From positions 1 through 39,436 of the forward strand of contig NZ_WFQN01000030.1 in the NCBI RefSeq assembly GCF_015487065.1: 39,436 nt of DNA. The letters are read 5' to 3'. Within the stretch, counting starts at the first letter, position 1. Each line of letters opens with the position of its first letter. Shown here piece after piece: positions 1 through 9,272 of this stretch. The notes below the pieces were generated by a model that had not been told where the DNA came from, made no database searches, and was given only the letters and a program-made list of their open reading frames with translations. The stretch is from Nitratifractor sp. (GTDB lineage: Bacteria; Campylobacterota; Campylobacteria; Campylobacterales; Sulfurovaceae). The position numbers and the translations under genes are program-made.

Positions 1-948
1 CGCCGCCACCTCCGGCGCGCGTCCCAGGTAGGTGATCCAGGTAAAGAGGCGGATCAACTCCGGCGTGCGCCACTGGGCCATGAGATTGGCCACAATTTGG
101 TCGAGATAGACGATGGGATCCCGGGTGAGAAAATCTTCGACGATTCCGCCGAACAGGATCAGAATATAGCCCGAAAGGAGCGTCAGGATCGTCAGCGGAA
201 GTCCGGTGAAACGGTCGTTGCGGAAACGGTCCGCCAGGAAAGCGACAAAGCGGGGATGCCGTCGACAGAAACGCTCCACCGGCGCACTGCGGCGAAATCC
301 TGCGGCCATCCCCTGGAGAATCTCCCAAAGGATCGGGAGACTGCGCTGCAGAAAGCGCATCAGCATCCACAGGACGATCAGGGCGATCGCCAAAGAGCCG
401 ATTACCGCCGCTGTGCGCCCCAGCATGCTCTGGGCGAGGGTCAGCGAGGAGGAGAAGAGATAACCGATGCCGACAAATTCGAAGCCCCAGCCGACGGCCC
501 CGAGGAGGTTCCAAAAGATGAACTTCCCCCGATCCATCCGTGCCGAGCCCGCCAGGAAGGGGACGGTCTCCTTGAGTCCCGGGATGAAGCGTGCCAGGAA
601 GATCGAGACCGAACCGTGGCTATCGAGAAAGTCGTGGGCTTTTTGAATCGCCGATTCGGGAAGATGGAGCCAGGGTCTGCCCAGCAGGGCACTGCCGTAT
701 CGTTTGCCCAGCGTATAGTTGAGCAGATCCCCCAGGAAGGCCCCGACAATCCCGGCAATCAGGACGATGCCAAAATCCAAAACCCCCTGACCGGCCAGAA
801 TCCCCAGAATCAGAAGAATCGTCGAGCCCGGCAGCAGCCAGCCCAGACCGATGAGTGTCTCTCCAAAGGCGGCGAAAAAGGCCAGGAAGGGCACGAAGAT
901 GCCGAAGTGATCGGCCCAGGCCGACAGGGTGATTTGAATCTCGTTCAT
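1..948 (-). CDS. DedA-family membrane protein fused to a PAP2 phosphatase domain (C-terminus cut by window edge)
   Basis: Reading leftwards from an ATG at 948, an open frame continues to the window edge without a stop, giving 316 residues. The first ~200 residues show the DedA/VTT (SNARE-associated) pattern: hydrophobic segments, the GWLLPGSTILL motif, a GAFLGDLLNYTLGKRYG segment and the ARFIPGLKETVPFLAG motif with its conserved R and P. DedA proteins are inner-membrane lipid scramblase/transporter-type proteins needed for envelope homeostasis. After several more membrane helices, the last ~60 residues resemble the start of a PAP2-type lipid phosphatase domain (LDQIVANLMAQWRTPELIRLF, then a TWITYLG helix). 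DedA-PAP2 fusions are known, so I infer a bifunctional lipid transport/phosphatase protein. The catalytic PAP2 motifs lie beyond the edge and cannot be checked. The gene stands alone in this window. Confidence 0.85.
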   Translation of the reverse strand, partial: MNEIQITLSAWADHFGIFVPFLAFFAAFGETLIGLGWLLPGSTILLILGILAGQGVLDFGIVLIAGIVGAFLGDLLNYTLGKRYGSALLGRPWLHLPESAIQKAHDFLDSHGSVSIFLARFIPGLKETVPFLAGSARMDRGKFIFWNLLGAVGWGFEFVGIGYLFSSSLTLAQSMLGRTAAVIGSLAIALIVLWMLMRFLQRSLPILWEILQGMAAGFRRSAPVERFCRRHPRFVAFLADRFRNDRFTGLPLTILTLLSGYILILFGGIVEDFLTRDPIVYLDQIVANLMAQWRTPELIRLFTWITYLGRAPEVAA

Positions 949-1009
949 ACCGCTCCTCATCCTCCATTATTGACTATTGAGTACACCGAAAAACCGAAAC
1001 AATCGCGCT

Positions 1010-1094
1010 CTCCGTCATCCTGAACTCGATTCAGGACCCACGGCACAATGGATACTTCAAGCCCTGCATTCGGGTCAAGCCCGGAACGACGGAG
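1010..1094. repeat. Bipartite intergenic palindromic repeat, copy 1
   Basis: An 85-bp element is bounded by the inverted ends CTCCGTC (1010-1016) and GACGGAG (1088-1094). One half carries the hairpin TCCTGAActcgaTTCAGGA and the other carries GGGTCAAGCCCGGAA. The same halves recur at 10715, 14909 and 29306. It lies between the DedA gene and the response regulator, downstream of the latter. The rest of 949-1240 is non-coding, with nothing else recognised. Confidence 0.7.
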
Positions 1095-1240
1095 GTTTTT
1101 CACATCGCTTGATTCTTCATCAGGATACTATAGCGTGAAAATGAAAAAGAGATGAAAAAAAGAAAGAGAAGCGTTTTAGGGCAGAGCCGTAGGTGAAGCA
1201 ACGGCGGCCCCTTTTGTGATCATATCAATAAATATCAGTT

Positions 1241-1903
1241 CTAGGGGGTGTCGATCAAACGGTATCCCATACCGTATTCGGTCTTGAGGAAGTTCTTGCC
1301 TCCCTGGGCAGCGATCTTTTTACGGATGTTTTTGATATGATTGTCCAACGAACGGTTGGAACTGACCGCCGAAAGGGAAGAGAGGAGGCGGTCCCGTGTA
1401 ACAGTGCGGTTTTTGTTTTGCAGCAGCAGTTGCAGAATCTTGAACTCGGTCCAGGTAAGGTTGAGCGGTTTGCCGTAGAGCAGAATGTCGCTGGTTTCGA
1501 TCCGGAAAGCCTCTTCCTCGAAATCAGCGGGAATCTGGGAATTTTTGCCGAGTTGGACCCAGATCCGAGCTTCGAGCTCCTCCAGGTCGATGGGTTTGAC
1601 CATGTAGTCGGTGGCACCGTAGCGGAAAGCCATGATCTTGGACTTGGTATCGCCGTAGGCACTCAGGACGATCACCGGCAGGGAGAGGGAGCCTTTGATG
1701 CTCTTGAGCAGCTCCATCCCGCTGAAATCGGGGAGGTTGATATCGAGCAGCAGGATGTCGTAATGGTTCTGTTTGAGATAGGAGAGCCCGTCCGTTACCG
1801 AAAAAACCGTATCGACATCGAAACCGCTATCCCGGAGAAAGGTCGCCAGATACTCCGAGGTCATCTCATCGTCTTCAACCAGCAATACTTTCACTTCTTG
1901 CAT
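1241..1903 (-). CDS. OmpR/PhoB-family response regulator
   Basis: This 220-residue protein has an N-terminal receiver domain with acidic pair D11/D12, phospho-acceptor D54 (LLLDINLP), and conserved K103 (VKPID). It is followed by a winged-helix Trans_reg_C DNA-binding domain (about 130-218: LTWTEFKILQLLLQ, then the DNHIKNIRKKI recognition region and the GMGYRL wing). It is a DNA-binding transcription factor switched by phosphorylation. It is transcribed divergently from the large sensor kinase that starts at 2030, so the two almost certainly form a two-component pair. The start ATG at 1903 has AAGGA eight bases upstream. Its target genes cannot be told from the window. Downstream lies a palindromic repeat. 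Confidence 0.93.
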   Translation of the reverse strand: MQEVKVLLVEDDEMTSEYLATFLRDSGFDVDTVFSVTDGLSYLKQNHYDILLLDINLPDFSGMELLKSIKGSLSLPVIVLSAYGDTKSKIMAFRYGATDYMVKPIDLEELEARIWVQLGKNSQIPADFEEEAFRIETSDILLYGKPLNLTWTEFKILQLLLQNKNRTVTRDRLLSSLSAVSSNRSLDNHIKNIRKKIAAQGGKNFLKTEYGMGYRLIDTP

Positions 1904-1986
1904 TGAATAATTCCTTCTTGTTAATTTTTTTCTGTTACAGGTTCTACAGATTTTATCGCAAATTACCTTAGAATTATATTGTAAGA

Positions 1987-1992
1987 TATAAT
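1987..1992 (+). promoter_or_regulatory. -10 box for the sensor kinase gene
   Basis: A perfect TATAAT lies 37 bases before the TTG start at 2030, in a very AT-rich divergent intergenic region. No good -35 is visible, which is usual for this phylum. Confidence 0.55.
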
Positions 1993-2029
1993 AAATTTTC
2001 TGAACTAATAAAGAGACGAGATAGCAAAA

Positions 2030-5000
2030 TTGATCAAAAGTACTAAAATCGTGTCGGCGTTGCTGCTGGGGATATCACTGCTGTGGGGGGCGATGAAGGC
2101 CCCCTCTGAGAGTGAGGGAAAAGAGAGTTCGCTCGAACATGTCGTCTTGCAACTCAACTGGGATTATCGTTTCGAATTTGCCGGCTTTATCGCCGCCAAA
2201 GAGAAGGGCTTTTACCGGGATGCGGGCCTGGATGTGGAACTGAGAACCTTTCGCCCCGGAATGGATGTGGTGCGGGAAGTGACACAGGGAAGGGCCGACT
2301 ACGGTCTCTACAGCTCCAAACTGCTCAAACGTTTTCTCGCCGGAGAACCGGTCAAGCTCCTGGCCAGTTTCTTTAAAAAGCCCTCCATGGTGATCGTCGC
2401 CCGTAAGGGGATCGATAAACCTGAAGATCTTGCCGGCCGTAAAATCCTCTCCGCCTTTTCCCGAAATGACTTCATCCTCAATTTCAAAGAGATGTTTCGG
2501 CAGCATGATGTCAATCTCTCCAAAATAGAGCTCTCAAAAGAGCCTTATTCGATGAAGCCCTTTATCGAAGGGAAGGTTGATGCGATGATCGTCTATCTCC
2601 CCAGCCAGCTCTACCGCCTCAGCAGTCTGGGGATCTCCTACAACATCATCGATCCGGGGAAATACAGTGATCTTTCGCTCCAGCAGGAGCTTTTTACTTC
2701 GCAAACCGTCGCCGAAAAATATCCCGATCGGACGCTGGCTTTTCGTAATGCCAGCATCAAAGGTTGGGACTATGCCCTGCAACATCCCTATGAGATCATC
2801 GATATCATCCGGAAAAAGTATGCTCCGGACCTGACGCTGGAGGAGTTGAGCTACGAATACCGGATCGTCAAACGGCTGATTCAACCGGAACTCTATCCTA
2901 TCGGCTCTATCGATCAGAAACTTTTGCTTTTGCAGATCGAACATCTTCTCGGCAAGCAGAAGCGTGCACAGGCAAAAGAGCTGTTGAAAAAATATATCTT
3001 TGGGGGCGGGGTGGAGATGTCCCCGTTGATCCTGACCAAAGCGGAGCGGGATTTTCTCAAAAAGCATCCGGTGCTCAAAGCGCATAATGAGAGCAACTGG
3101 CCCCCTTTCAATTTCACGGAAAACGGGCAGGCAAAGGGATTTTCGATCGACTATATGAATCTGATCGCCGAGAAGATCGGCGTGAAAGTCCGGTATATCA
3201 GCGGGTATACCTGGTATGAATTTCTGCAAATGATCGATACTGATCGCCTAGATATCATCGACAACATCGCTATCACGCCGGAGCGAAAAAAAACCATCGC
3301 CTTTACCGACCCCTTCATCGATCTGCAGCACGCGATCTACACCAATGTCAACAATCAATCCTACTTCTCTCTTGCCGAACTCAACGGTAAAAGAGTGGCC
3401 CTGGTCAAAGGATTTTTCATCCAGCAATATCTGGCCGAACACTATCCCGGTATCCACCAGGTCCTCGTCCCGGATCAGCTCCAGGCCCTGAAGCTCCTCT
3501 CCTTCGGCAAAGTAGATGCCGTGGTCGGCAAACAGGTGGTAGTGGACTATCTGATGCGTAAATATCTGCTCTCCAACATCATCGCCACCAGTTATGTCAA
3601 AGATCCCGGTGCCGTCAGCCATGTCGCCCTAGGGGTCTCCAAAAAAGACAAAATCCTCGCTCGAATCCTGAAAAAGGCTCAGAAGACCGTTACAGAAGAG
3701 GAGCTACAAAAACTCAAGCACAAATGGTTCGGTATCAACCCGCTACTCAACAGCAAAGAGCTGCTGACCCCGGCAGAGCAGAACTATCTCACCACCCATC
3801 GACTCGCCAAAGTCTGTATCGAAAAAGATCGGGCCCCGATAGAGTTTGTCGAACAGGGCAAAGCGCAGGGTATCGCGGTAGAGATTCTCAGCTCTCTGAC
3901 CCGCAGACTTCATCTCAATCTCAATTTCCGGCCGGTTGCCGACCGAAACGAGGCACTCCATAAGATTCAAACGCGAGAGTGTGATCTCCTTGCCGCCGCA
4001 TCCCGGGACCAACGGAGTGCCAAGCTGCTTGACTTCACCTCTCCTTATCTCGAATATGAAGAGGTATTTATTCGGCATCGCCCGCAGACCGCCTCTGATG
4101 GCGGCAAGCCGTTGATCCTCACCGGAAAACGCCTGGTCGGGAAATGGGGGGATCCGGTCCTTGCCAAGCTGAAGAAGGCACATCCGAGTCTGAAAATCCT
4201 GGAGACCGACAGTTATCTCGATGCCTTGAAAATCCTTCAGCGCGATGCGGCGGATTATGCGGTGATGTCCGAGCCGGTCTACAATTATCTGAGTCAGATT
4301 CATCGGATGAAAGATCTGGAGATGGCCGGCGTCGCTCCCGTCAAAAGCTCTCTGAGTATCGGGGTCAGGAAAGATCAAGTAACGCTCTACCATATCATCA
4401 ACAAAATCCTTCATGCGATGCCGCGGGAGACCTTTTATGCGATCAGTGACAAATGGACCTCGGAGCGAATCCTCAAAGAGATAGACTACAAAAGTATTTT
4501 GGGGATACTTGCCGTAGCACTCCTGGTCATCTCACTGATCACTCTGGCCTACTGGAGACAACGGAAACTCGTCCGCAGGATCAACGAGCTCAACGAAACC
4601 CTGGAAGAACGCATCGAAGAGGCTCTTGAAAAGAACCGTGAGCAGGAGCTCTACATCCTCCAGCAGGATCGCCTGGCCAAAATGGGGGAGATGATCGCCA
4701 TGATCGCCCATCAGTGGCGCCAACCCCTCAACAACCTTTCGATTCTGATCCAACTCCTGGTCTCCCGTTACAAAAAAGGGATCCTCAACGACGATGCTAT
4801 GGCCTATTTCCAGAATCATGCCCAGAAGCAGGTCGAACAGATGTCCACGACCATCGATGATTTCCGCAATTTCTACCGCCCGGAGAAAGAGGCCACTGAG
4901 TTTTGTATCAATGAGAGTATCGACAATGCGATTCAGATGAGCAAAATGGCATTTACAGCTCAGGGAATCAAGATCATTTTCCACTCCGACGGACGCTACG

Positions 5001-5383
5001 TCTACACCGGATACCCCAACGAATTGGCCCACGCCATCCTCAATATCCTCAACAATGCAAGAGATGTATTGGTTGAAAAGGGCGAAAGCCTCCTCGAAAA
5101 GCATATCGTCATCACGCTCGAAGAGCGCGAAGAGGGATTGACGCTGGAGATCTGCGACAATGCGGGAGGAATTCCCGAAGCGATCATCGACAAGATCTTC
5201 GACCCCTACTTCTCGACCAAACAGGACAAAAACGGTACCGGATTGGGACTCTATATGACCAAGGTAATGATTGCGGATCATATGCATTCCCAAATCACCG
5301 TCTCCAATCGCGAAGAGGGCGCCTGTTTTACCATTACATTTTTGGGAGAATATCACCGGGAGAGCGAGTCCGAGGCAGAGTGA
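2030..5383 (+). CDS. Membrane sensor histidine kinase with three periplasmic substrate-binding-protein modules
   Basis: A protein of 1117 residues starting at a TTG; the start is chosen because it gives a full signal sequence (residues 1-23), and the next ATG would cut into it. Domains in order: an NMT1/THI5-like solute-binding module (~38-260, LQLNWDYRFEFAGF), a first SBP_bac_3-type module (~345-565, HNESNWPPFNF and GFSIDYMNLI), a second, more diverged SBP_bac_3 module (~590-810), a membrane helix (~820-840), a coiled coil, a dimerisation/phospho-acceptor segment with H894 in AHQWRQPLNN, and an HATPase_c domain with an N box near residue 998 and GGIPEAIIDKIFDPYFSTK and GTGLGLYM boxes. It probably senses small ligands in the periplasm and phosphorylates the divergent OmpR-type regulator. 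The HQWRQPLN form of the H box is typical of Campylobacterota kinases. The ligands are unknown; NMT1-type modules bind pyrimidine- or sulfonate-like molecules and SBP_bac_3 modules bind amino acids in other proteins. Confidence 0.93.
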   Translation: MIKSTKIVSALLLGISLLWGAMKAPSESEGKESSLEHVVLQLNWDYRFEFAGFIAAKEKGFYRDAGLDVELRTFRPGMDVVREVTQGRADYGLYSSKLLKRFLAGEPVKLLASFFKKPSMVIVARKGIDKPEDLAGRKILSAFSRNDFILNFKEMFRQHDVNLSKIELSKEPYSMKPFIEGKVDAMIVYLPSQLYRLSSLGISYNIIDPGKYSDLSLQQELFTSQTVAEKYPDRTLAFRNASIKGWDYALQHPYEIIDIIRKKYAPDLTLEELSYEYRIVKRLIQPELYPIGSIDQKLLLLQIEHLLGKQKRAQAKELLKKYIFGGGVEMSPLILTKAERDFLKKHPVLKAHNESNWPPFNFTENGQAKGFSIDYMNLIAEKIGVKVRYISGYTWYEFLQMIDTDRLDIIDNIAITPERKKTIAFTDPFIDLQHAIYTNVNNQSYFSLAELNGKRVALVKGFFIQQYLAEHYPGIHQVLVPDQLQALKLLSFGKVDAVVGKQVVVDYLMRKYLLSNIIATSYVKDPGAVSHVALGVSKKDKILARILKKAQKTVTEEELQKLKHKWFGINPLLNSKELLTPAEQNYLTTHRLAKVCIEKDRAPIEFVEQGKAQGIAVEILSSLTRRLHLNLNFRPVADRNEALHKIQTRECDLLAAASRDQRSAKLLDFTSPYLEYEEVFIRHRPQTASDGGKPLILTGKRLVGKWGDPVLAKLKKAHPSLKILETDSYLDALKILQRDAADYAVMSEPVYNYLSQIHRMKDLEMAGVAPVKSSLSIGVRKDQVTLYHIINKILHAMPRETFYAISDKWTSERILKEIDYKSILGILAVALLVISLITLAYWRQRKLVRRINELNETLEERIEEALEKNREQELYILQQDRLAKMGEMIAMIAHQWRQPLNNLSILIQLLVSRYKKGILNDDAMAYFQNHAQKQVEQMSTTIDDFRNFYRPEKEATEFCINESIDNAIQMSKMAFTAQGIKIIFHSDGRYVYTGYPNELAHAILNILNNARDVLVEKGESLLEKHIVITLEEREEGLTLEICDNAGGIPEAIIDKIFDPYFSTKQDKNGTGLGLYMTKVMIADHMHSQITVSNREEGACFTITFLGEYHRESESEAE

Positions 5384-5452
5384 CCGGCTGTAGGGTGGTG
5401 CCCTGTGGGTCCACCGAAACAAAGGTGGGATTTGAAGCTCCCCGCCGCCGGC

Positions 5453-6412
5453 TCAGGCCAGCTGAGTCGCCTTGGTAACGTTGTATTTGAGGCCGATCTC
5501 TTCGGGAGTACAGCCCAGGGCCAGGGCGACCATCTGGGGCATATGCAGAACGGGAATATCGATATCGCGTCCCAGTTGTTTGCCGGCACTCTCCTGCTTG
5601 AGATCCATATTGAGCTGGCAGAGAGGACAGGGGGTGACGACCACATCGGCACCGTGATCGATAGCGTCGCTGAGTGCGGTGCCCGTCAGGGCGTTGCTGG
5701 TCTCGGGCGCTTGCAGATCCACATGGAAACCGCAGCATTTGTTTTTGCTTTCATAGTCGACCGCCTTGCCCTCCAGCGCCTCGATGAGACGGTCCAGAGA
5801 GGTGGGAACATAGGGATTTTCATGGGTGTACTTATACATCAATCCCTCTTCCTCATACGCAACTTCACCGCCCCCCTCACTCACTTCATAGTCGGGCTGA
5901 GGCATGTTGTGCTTGTAGTGGATATGGCTGGGGCGGATATTGTGGCAGCCGTAGAAGGGAGCGATGTTGAAGTGGCTCAGAGGTTTGACCACCTTTTCGC
6001 TGATATTCTCCAGGCCGTAGTCGTCGATGAGGGCGTAGAGGAAGTGACGGACGGAGCTGGTCCCTTTGTACTCCAGGCCCACTTCGGCCAGCTTCTCGTT
6101 GACTTTGGCCCGTAGTTCGGGGTCATGGTCCAGGCGCTCCTTGGTCATGACGGTGTTGAGCTGGCAGGTGTTGCAGATGGTCACCATGGGCAGCCCCAGC
6201 TTTTCGGCGTAGCAGATGTTGCGGGCGTTGAGGACCAGAGAGAGAAATTCGTCAAAGTCCTGCAGGTGGCTGGCACCGCAGCAGCTCGCTTCGTCCAACA
6301 GTACCAGCTCGATGCCGAGTTTCTCGGCGACGGCCAGGGTGGAGGAGAGGAGCTCGGGAGTCGATTCCCGGGCGGTACATCCGGTATAGAGGGCATATTT
6401 CAGTTTGCTCAT
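5453..6412 (-). CDS. sdhE: Type-E succinate dehydrogenase/fumarate reductase subunit E (heterodisulfide reductase B-like)
   Basis: A 319-residue protein with two CCG domains: C12, C44-C45 (SCCGA), C80/C83 (CNTC) and C156, C226-C227 (KCCGF), C262/C265 (CPLC). This is the HdrB fold, which binds Fe-S clusters in type-E SQR/QFR complexes and replaces the usual cytochrome b anchor. It is the third gene of the sdhA-sdhB-sdhE operon; the gap to sdhB is 9 bp, with AAGGA before the ATG. It probably passes electrons between the SdhAB dimer and membrane quinones, or anchors the dimer by amphipathic helices. No membrane-spanning helix is obvious. Another plausible name is mfrE, but the matching flavoprotein has no Tat signal. 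Confidence 0.9.
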   Translation of the reverse strand: MSKLKYALYTGCTARESTPELLSSTLAVAEKLGIELVLLDEASCCGASHLQDFDEFLSLVLNARNICYAEKLGLPMVTICNTCQLNTVMTKERLDHDPELRAKVNEKLAEVGLEYKGTSSVRHFLYALIDDYGLENISEKVVKPLSHFNIAPFYGCHNIRPSHIHYKHNMPQPDYEVSEGGGEVAYEEEGLMYKYTHENPYVPTSLDRLIEALEGKAVDYESKNKCCGFHVDLQAPETSNALTGTALSDAIDHGADVVVTPCPLCQLNMDLKQESAGKQLGRDIDIPVLHMPQMVALALGCTPEEIGLKYNVTKATQLA

Positions 6413-6421
6413 GGCTCGTCC

Positions 6422-7426
6422 TTACAGTTCGTTGGTTTTGGAAATTTCGATCAGCTTCTGGATCTCGTCGAGATTCTTGCTGCGGGGCATCTTTTTCTTG
6501 GCGAAGTCAAAAGGATGCACCTTGCCGGCTTTGATCATCTTGAAGGCTTCGCTCAGGTGCTTGACCACGCCGAGACCTTCGGAGTAGAGGACGATATCCT
6601 GCTCGTCCAGATAGCCGAATTTTTTGATGGAGCGGACGAAGCCCTCGGCATGTTTGGTGGCCACGTTGCGCTCGGCCACATGGTGCTCGAACTGCATATT
6701 GTGGAGCTTGGTGATCTTCTCGATGGGGTTGACGTCTTTGGGGCAGGCCTCGGCACATTCGAAGCATTTGACACAGTCCCAAACTCCGCTGCCCAGCTCT
6801 GCCGTGGTCTCCAGGCGGTCGACGGTCGCTTCGTCTCGGGGATCGACACTGAAACGGTAGGCGGCGGCAAAGGCGGCAGGCCCGAGATAGTCTTCGTTGA
6901 CCTCCAGGACGGGACAGGCATAGTGACAGCTGCCGCACTGGATGCAGTAGTCGGCATCCAGGAAATTTTCCACCTGCTCGGGGCTCATGAGGGTCTCGCT
7001 CTCGGGATGGGGGTCCACCTGGGCCTCCACATAGGGTTTGACCGCGGCGTGCTTCTCCCAGAAGTCCCCTTTGTCGATCACCATATCCTTGACGGCACGC
7101 TTCTTGCTCTGAGGTTCGAAGACCAGCTCGTCACCGAAGAGATCCAACAGTTCCTGGGCGTTTTGCTTGCACGAAAGCACCGGTTTGCCGTTGACTTTGA
7201 TCCCACAGGCCCCGCAGATACCGTGGCGGCAGCTGCGCCGGTAGGAGAAGGAACCGTCGTGCTCCCACTTGATCCGGTTGAGCAGATCCAAAATCAGCTC
7301 GTCTTTACCCACCTCCATCTCGTAGGTCTTGTAGTAGGGCAGGTAGTCTGTCTCGGCATTGAAGCGGAAAGCCTTGATGGTCACTTTCCGGGTTTCGGAG
7401 GCCGTTTTTTTTGTCGTATCGCTCAT
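6422..7426 (-). CDS. sdhB: Succinate dehydrogenase/fumarate reductase iron-sulfur subunit (type E)
   Basis: A 334-residue protein with an N-terminal 2Fe-2S ferredoxin domain (C66, C71, C74, C86 in SCRHGICGACG...SC). A C-terminal ferredoxin domain follows, with cysteine groups C161/C164/C167/C171 (CIQCGSCHYACP) and C218/C221/C224/C228 (CVKCFECAEACP). C221 is an extra cysteine at the place where ordinary SdhB, which has a 3Fe-4S centre, carries a non-cysteine residue. This is the known mark of type-E enzymes with a second 4Fe-4S cluster. It is longer than typical SdhB (~240) because of a C-terminal extension of ~90 residues. The start is the ATG at 7426, five bases after AAGGAG; a GTG one codon upstream is less well placed. 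It is the middle gene of sdhABE. Confidence 0.93.
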   Translation of the reverse strand: MSDTTKKTASETRKVTIKAFRFNAETDYLPYYKTYEMEVGKDELILDLLNRIKWEHDGSFSYRRSCRHGICGACGIKVNGKPVLSCKQNAQELLDLFGDELVFEPQSKKRAVKDMVIDKGDFWEKHAAVKPYVEAQVDPHPESETLMSPEQVENFLDADYCIQCGSCHYACPVLEVNEDYLGPAAFAAAYRFSVDPRDEATVDRLETTAELGSGVWDCVKCFECAEACPKDVNPIEKITKLHNMQFEHHVAERNVATKHAEGFVRSIKKFGYLDEQDIVLYSEGLGVVKHLSEAFKMIKAGKVHPFDFAKKKMPRSKNLDEIQKLIEISKTNEL

Positions 7427-7435
7427 CACCGCTCC

Positions 7436-9160
7436 TTAATATTTTCTCTCTTGGGGTTCGAACTTGCCCAGGACCACATCGCCGTAGCTGAGTTCCAGAT
7501 CGTAATCACCGCTGAACTTCGCATAGGTATGTTTGAGGAAGTTTTCGTCGTCACGTTTGGGATAATCTTCACGGAAGTGGGCTCCCCGGCTCTCTTTGCG
7601 CGCCAGGGCCCCTTCGACGATAAAGAGGCTGAAGTCGATCAGGTGCCCCAGTTCGATGGCCTCCTGCAGGTCGGTATTGAAGGTGTGGGATTTGTCGTCG
7701 ATCCGGATATTCTGATAACGCTCGTAGAGTTCCTTGAGCTTCTCTTTCTGCTTTTGCAGCGACGCTTCAGTACGGAAGACCCCTGCATCCATGGTCATAC
7801 TCTCCTGGAGTTCATTACGCAGGAGAGGAACCCGCTCGGAGCCGTTGTTGTGTTTGATGCGGTTAACCTTGTCGATCATCCCTTTGGCGTCTTCGGCCGT
7901 GGCGGGCTCCAGCTCGATCTGCTCCATATCCTCCAGCATCGCTTTGCCGGCCTCCCGGCCGAAGAAGAGGGCCTCTAGCAGACTGTTGGCTCCCAGGCGG
8001 TTAGCGCCATGGACGCTGACGCAGGAGCACTCACCGGCGGCATAGAACCCCTCGACAGTCTCGTCGGGGCTCTTTTTGACCTGGCAGCGCTTGGTGACGG
8101 GGATGCCGCCCATGGAGTAGTGGGCCGTGGCGGCGATCATGATGGGCTCTTTGAGCATATCCTGGCCCAGGAAAGTGATGGCCAGCTCCCGGAGTTCGGG
8201 AAGCTTGGTGAGGATCGTCTCTTTGGGCAGGTGGGTCAGGTCGATGTAGACGGCGTCTTTCTTGGGACCGACGCCGCGGCCTTCGCGGATCTCCTGCATA
8301 ATGGCCCGGCTGACGACGTCCCGGCTGGCCAGCTCCATGGCGTTGGGGGCATATTTGGACATGAAACGCTCACCCTCGCTGTTGAAGAGGCGTCCCCCTT
8401 CACCCCGGGCCGCTTCGGAGATCAGGATTCCTGATCCTCCCAGACCCGTGGGGTGGAACTGGACAAACTCCATATCTTCCAGAGGCAGACCGCGGCGGGC
8501 GACGATGGAGAGGGCGTCGCCGGTGTTGGCGTGGGCGTTGGAGTTGATCTTGAAGGCCCGGCCGTAACCGCCGGTGGCGAACATGGTCACTTTGGCATTG
8601 AAGATCGCCGGCTCGGAGGTACGGATATTGTAGGCGGCGACCCCTTTGACCTTGCCCTTGCCGTCATAGAGGAGATCGGCGCAGTACCACTCGTCGAAGA
8701 CTTCGATGCCGGCGCGGAAGGCCTGCTCGTAGATCGTCTGCAGCAGGGTGAGTCCGGTCCGGTCTGCCGCGTAGCAGGCGCGGGGCTTGGACTGGCCGCC
8801 GAAGGGGCGCTGGGCGATACGGCCATTCTCTTGACGGGAAAAGATCGCTCCCATCCGCTCGGCCCATCGGATCGTCTCGGGGGCTTTGGAACACATCAGC
8901 TCGATGGCATCCTGATCTCCCAGATAATCGCTCCCCTTGACGGTATCGAACTCATGAAGCTCGGTGGAGTCCTCCTCACTCAATGCGGCATTGATCCCGC
9001 CCTGGGCGGCACCGGAGTGGCTGCGCAGAGGATGAAGCTTGGTGATTACCGCGACTCGTTTGCCTGCCTCTTTGAGCTCTTTGGCTGCCGCGAGGCCCGC
9101 CAGCCCGGCGCCAACGATGACGGCGTCGTACTGATGGATTTTTACGTCATTCACTTCCAT
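7436..9160 (-). CDS. sdhA: Succinate dehydrogenase/fumarate reductase flavoprotein subunit
   Basis: A 574-residue flavoprotein with an N-terminal Rossmann dinucleotide motif ([13 protein letters not shown]), the covalent FAD attachment histidine H48 in [10 protein letters not shown], the HPTGLGGSG segment, the substrate-binding GEGGRLF loop and the [13 protein letters not shown] segment. It interconverts succinate and fumarate. The protein starts at MEVNDVK with no twin-arginine signal, so unlike the periplasmic MfrA of Campylobacter it is predicted to be cytoplasmic. In an autotroph it may run as a fumarate reductase of the reductive TCA cycle, but direction cannot be read from sequence. AAGGA lies eight bases before the ATG, and an extended -10 promoter sits just upstream. 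First gene of sdhABE. Confidence 0.95.
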   Translation of the reverse strand: MEVNDVKIHQYDAVIVGAGLAGLAAAKELKEAGKRVAVITKLHPLRSHSGAAQGGINAALSEEDSTELHEFDTVKGSDYLGDQDAIELMCSKAPETIRWAERMGAIFSRQENGRIAQRPFGGQSKPRACYAADRTGLTLLQTIYEQAFRAGIEVFDEWYCADLLYDGKGKVKGVAAYNIRTSEPAIFNAKVTMFATGGYGRAFKINSNAHANTGDALSIVARRGLPLEDMEFVQFHPTGLGGSGILISEAARGEGGRLFNSEGERFMSKYAPNAMELASRDVVSRAIMQEIREGRGVGPKKDAVYIDLTHLPKETILTKLPELRELAITFLGQDMLKEPIMIAATAHYSMGGIPVTKRCQVKKSPDETVEGFYAAGECSCVSVHGANRLGANSLLEALFFGREAGKAMLEDMEQIELEPATAEDAKGMIDKVNRIKHNNGSERVPLLRNELQESMTMDAGVFRTEASLQKQKEKLKELYERYQNIRIDDKSHTFNTDLQEAIELGHLIDFSLFIVEGALARKESRGAHFREDYPKRDDENFLKHTYAKFSGDYDLELSYGDVVLGKFEPQERKY

Positions 9161-9190
9161 AGACCTGGTCCTTGTGCTGAATTTCGCTTC

Positions 9191-9199
9191 ATTATAACA
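9191..9199 (-). promoter_or_regulatory. Extended -10 promoter of sdhABE
   Basis: On the minus strand the sequence reads TGTTATAAT, an extended -10 box (TGn-TATAAT), about 30 bases before the sdhA ATG at 9160. There is no convincing -35. Confidence 0.6.
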
Positions 9200-9272
9200 C
9201 CGACGAAGTATAAGAAAGATGAATACAGGGTGATTATCTCCCGCTAGAGTCGGAGAGTGTTACTTTTTGACA

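Noticed and set aside
97-1023. A 308-codon plus-strand frame opposite the DedA gene
   Set aside because: Its product is rich in Q, E, R and G without structure, and the DedA frame on the minus strand carries clear family motifs.
6125-7978. A 617-codon open frame on the plus strand across the sdhABE operon
   Set aside because: It is the antisense shadow of sdhE, sdhB and sdhA, which carry full motif sets. The translated product is low-complexity and resembles no protein.
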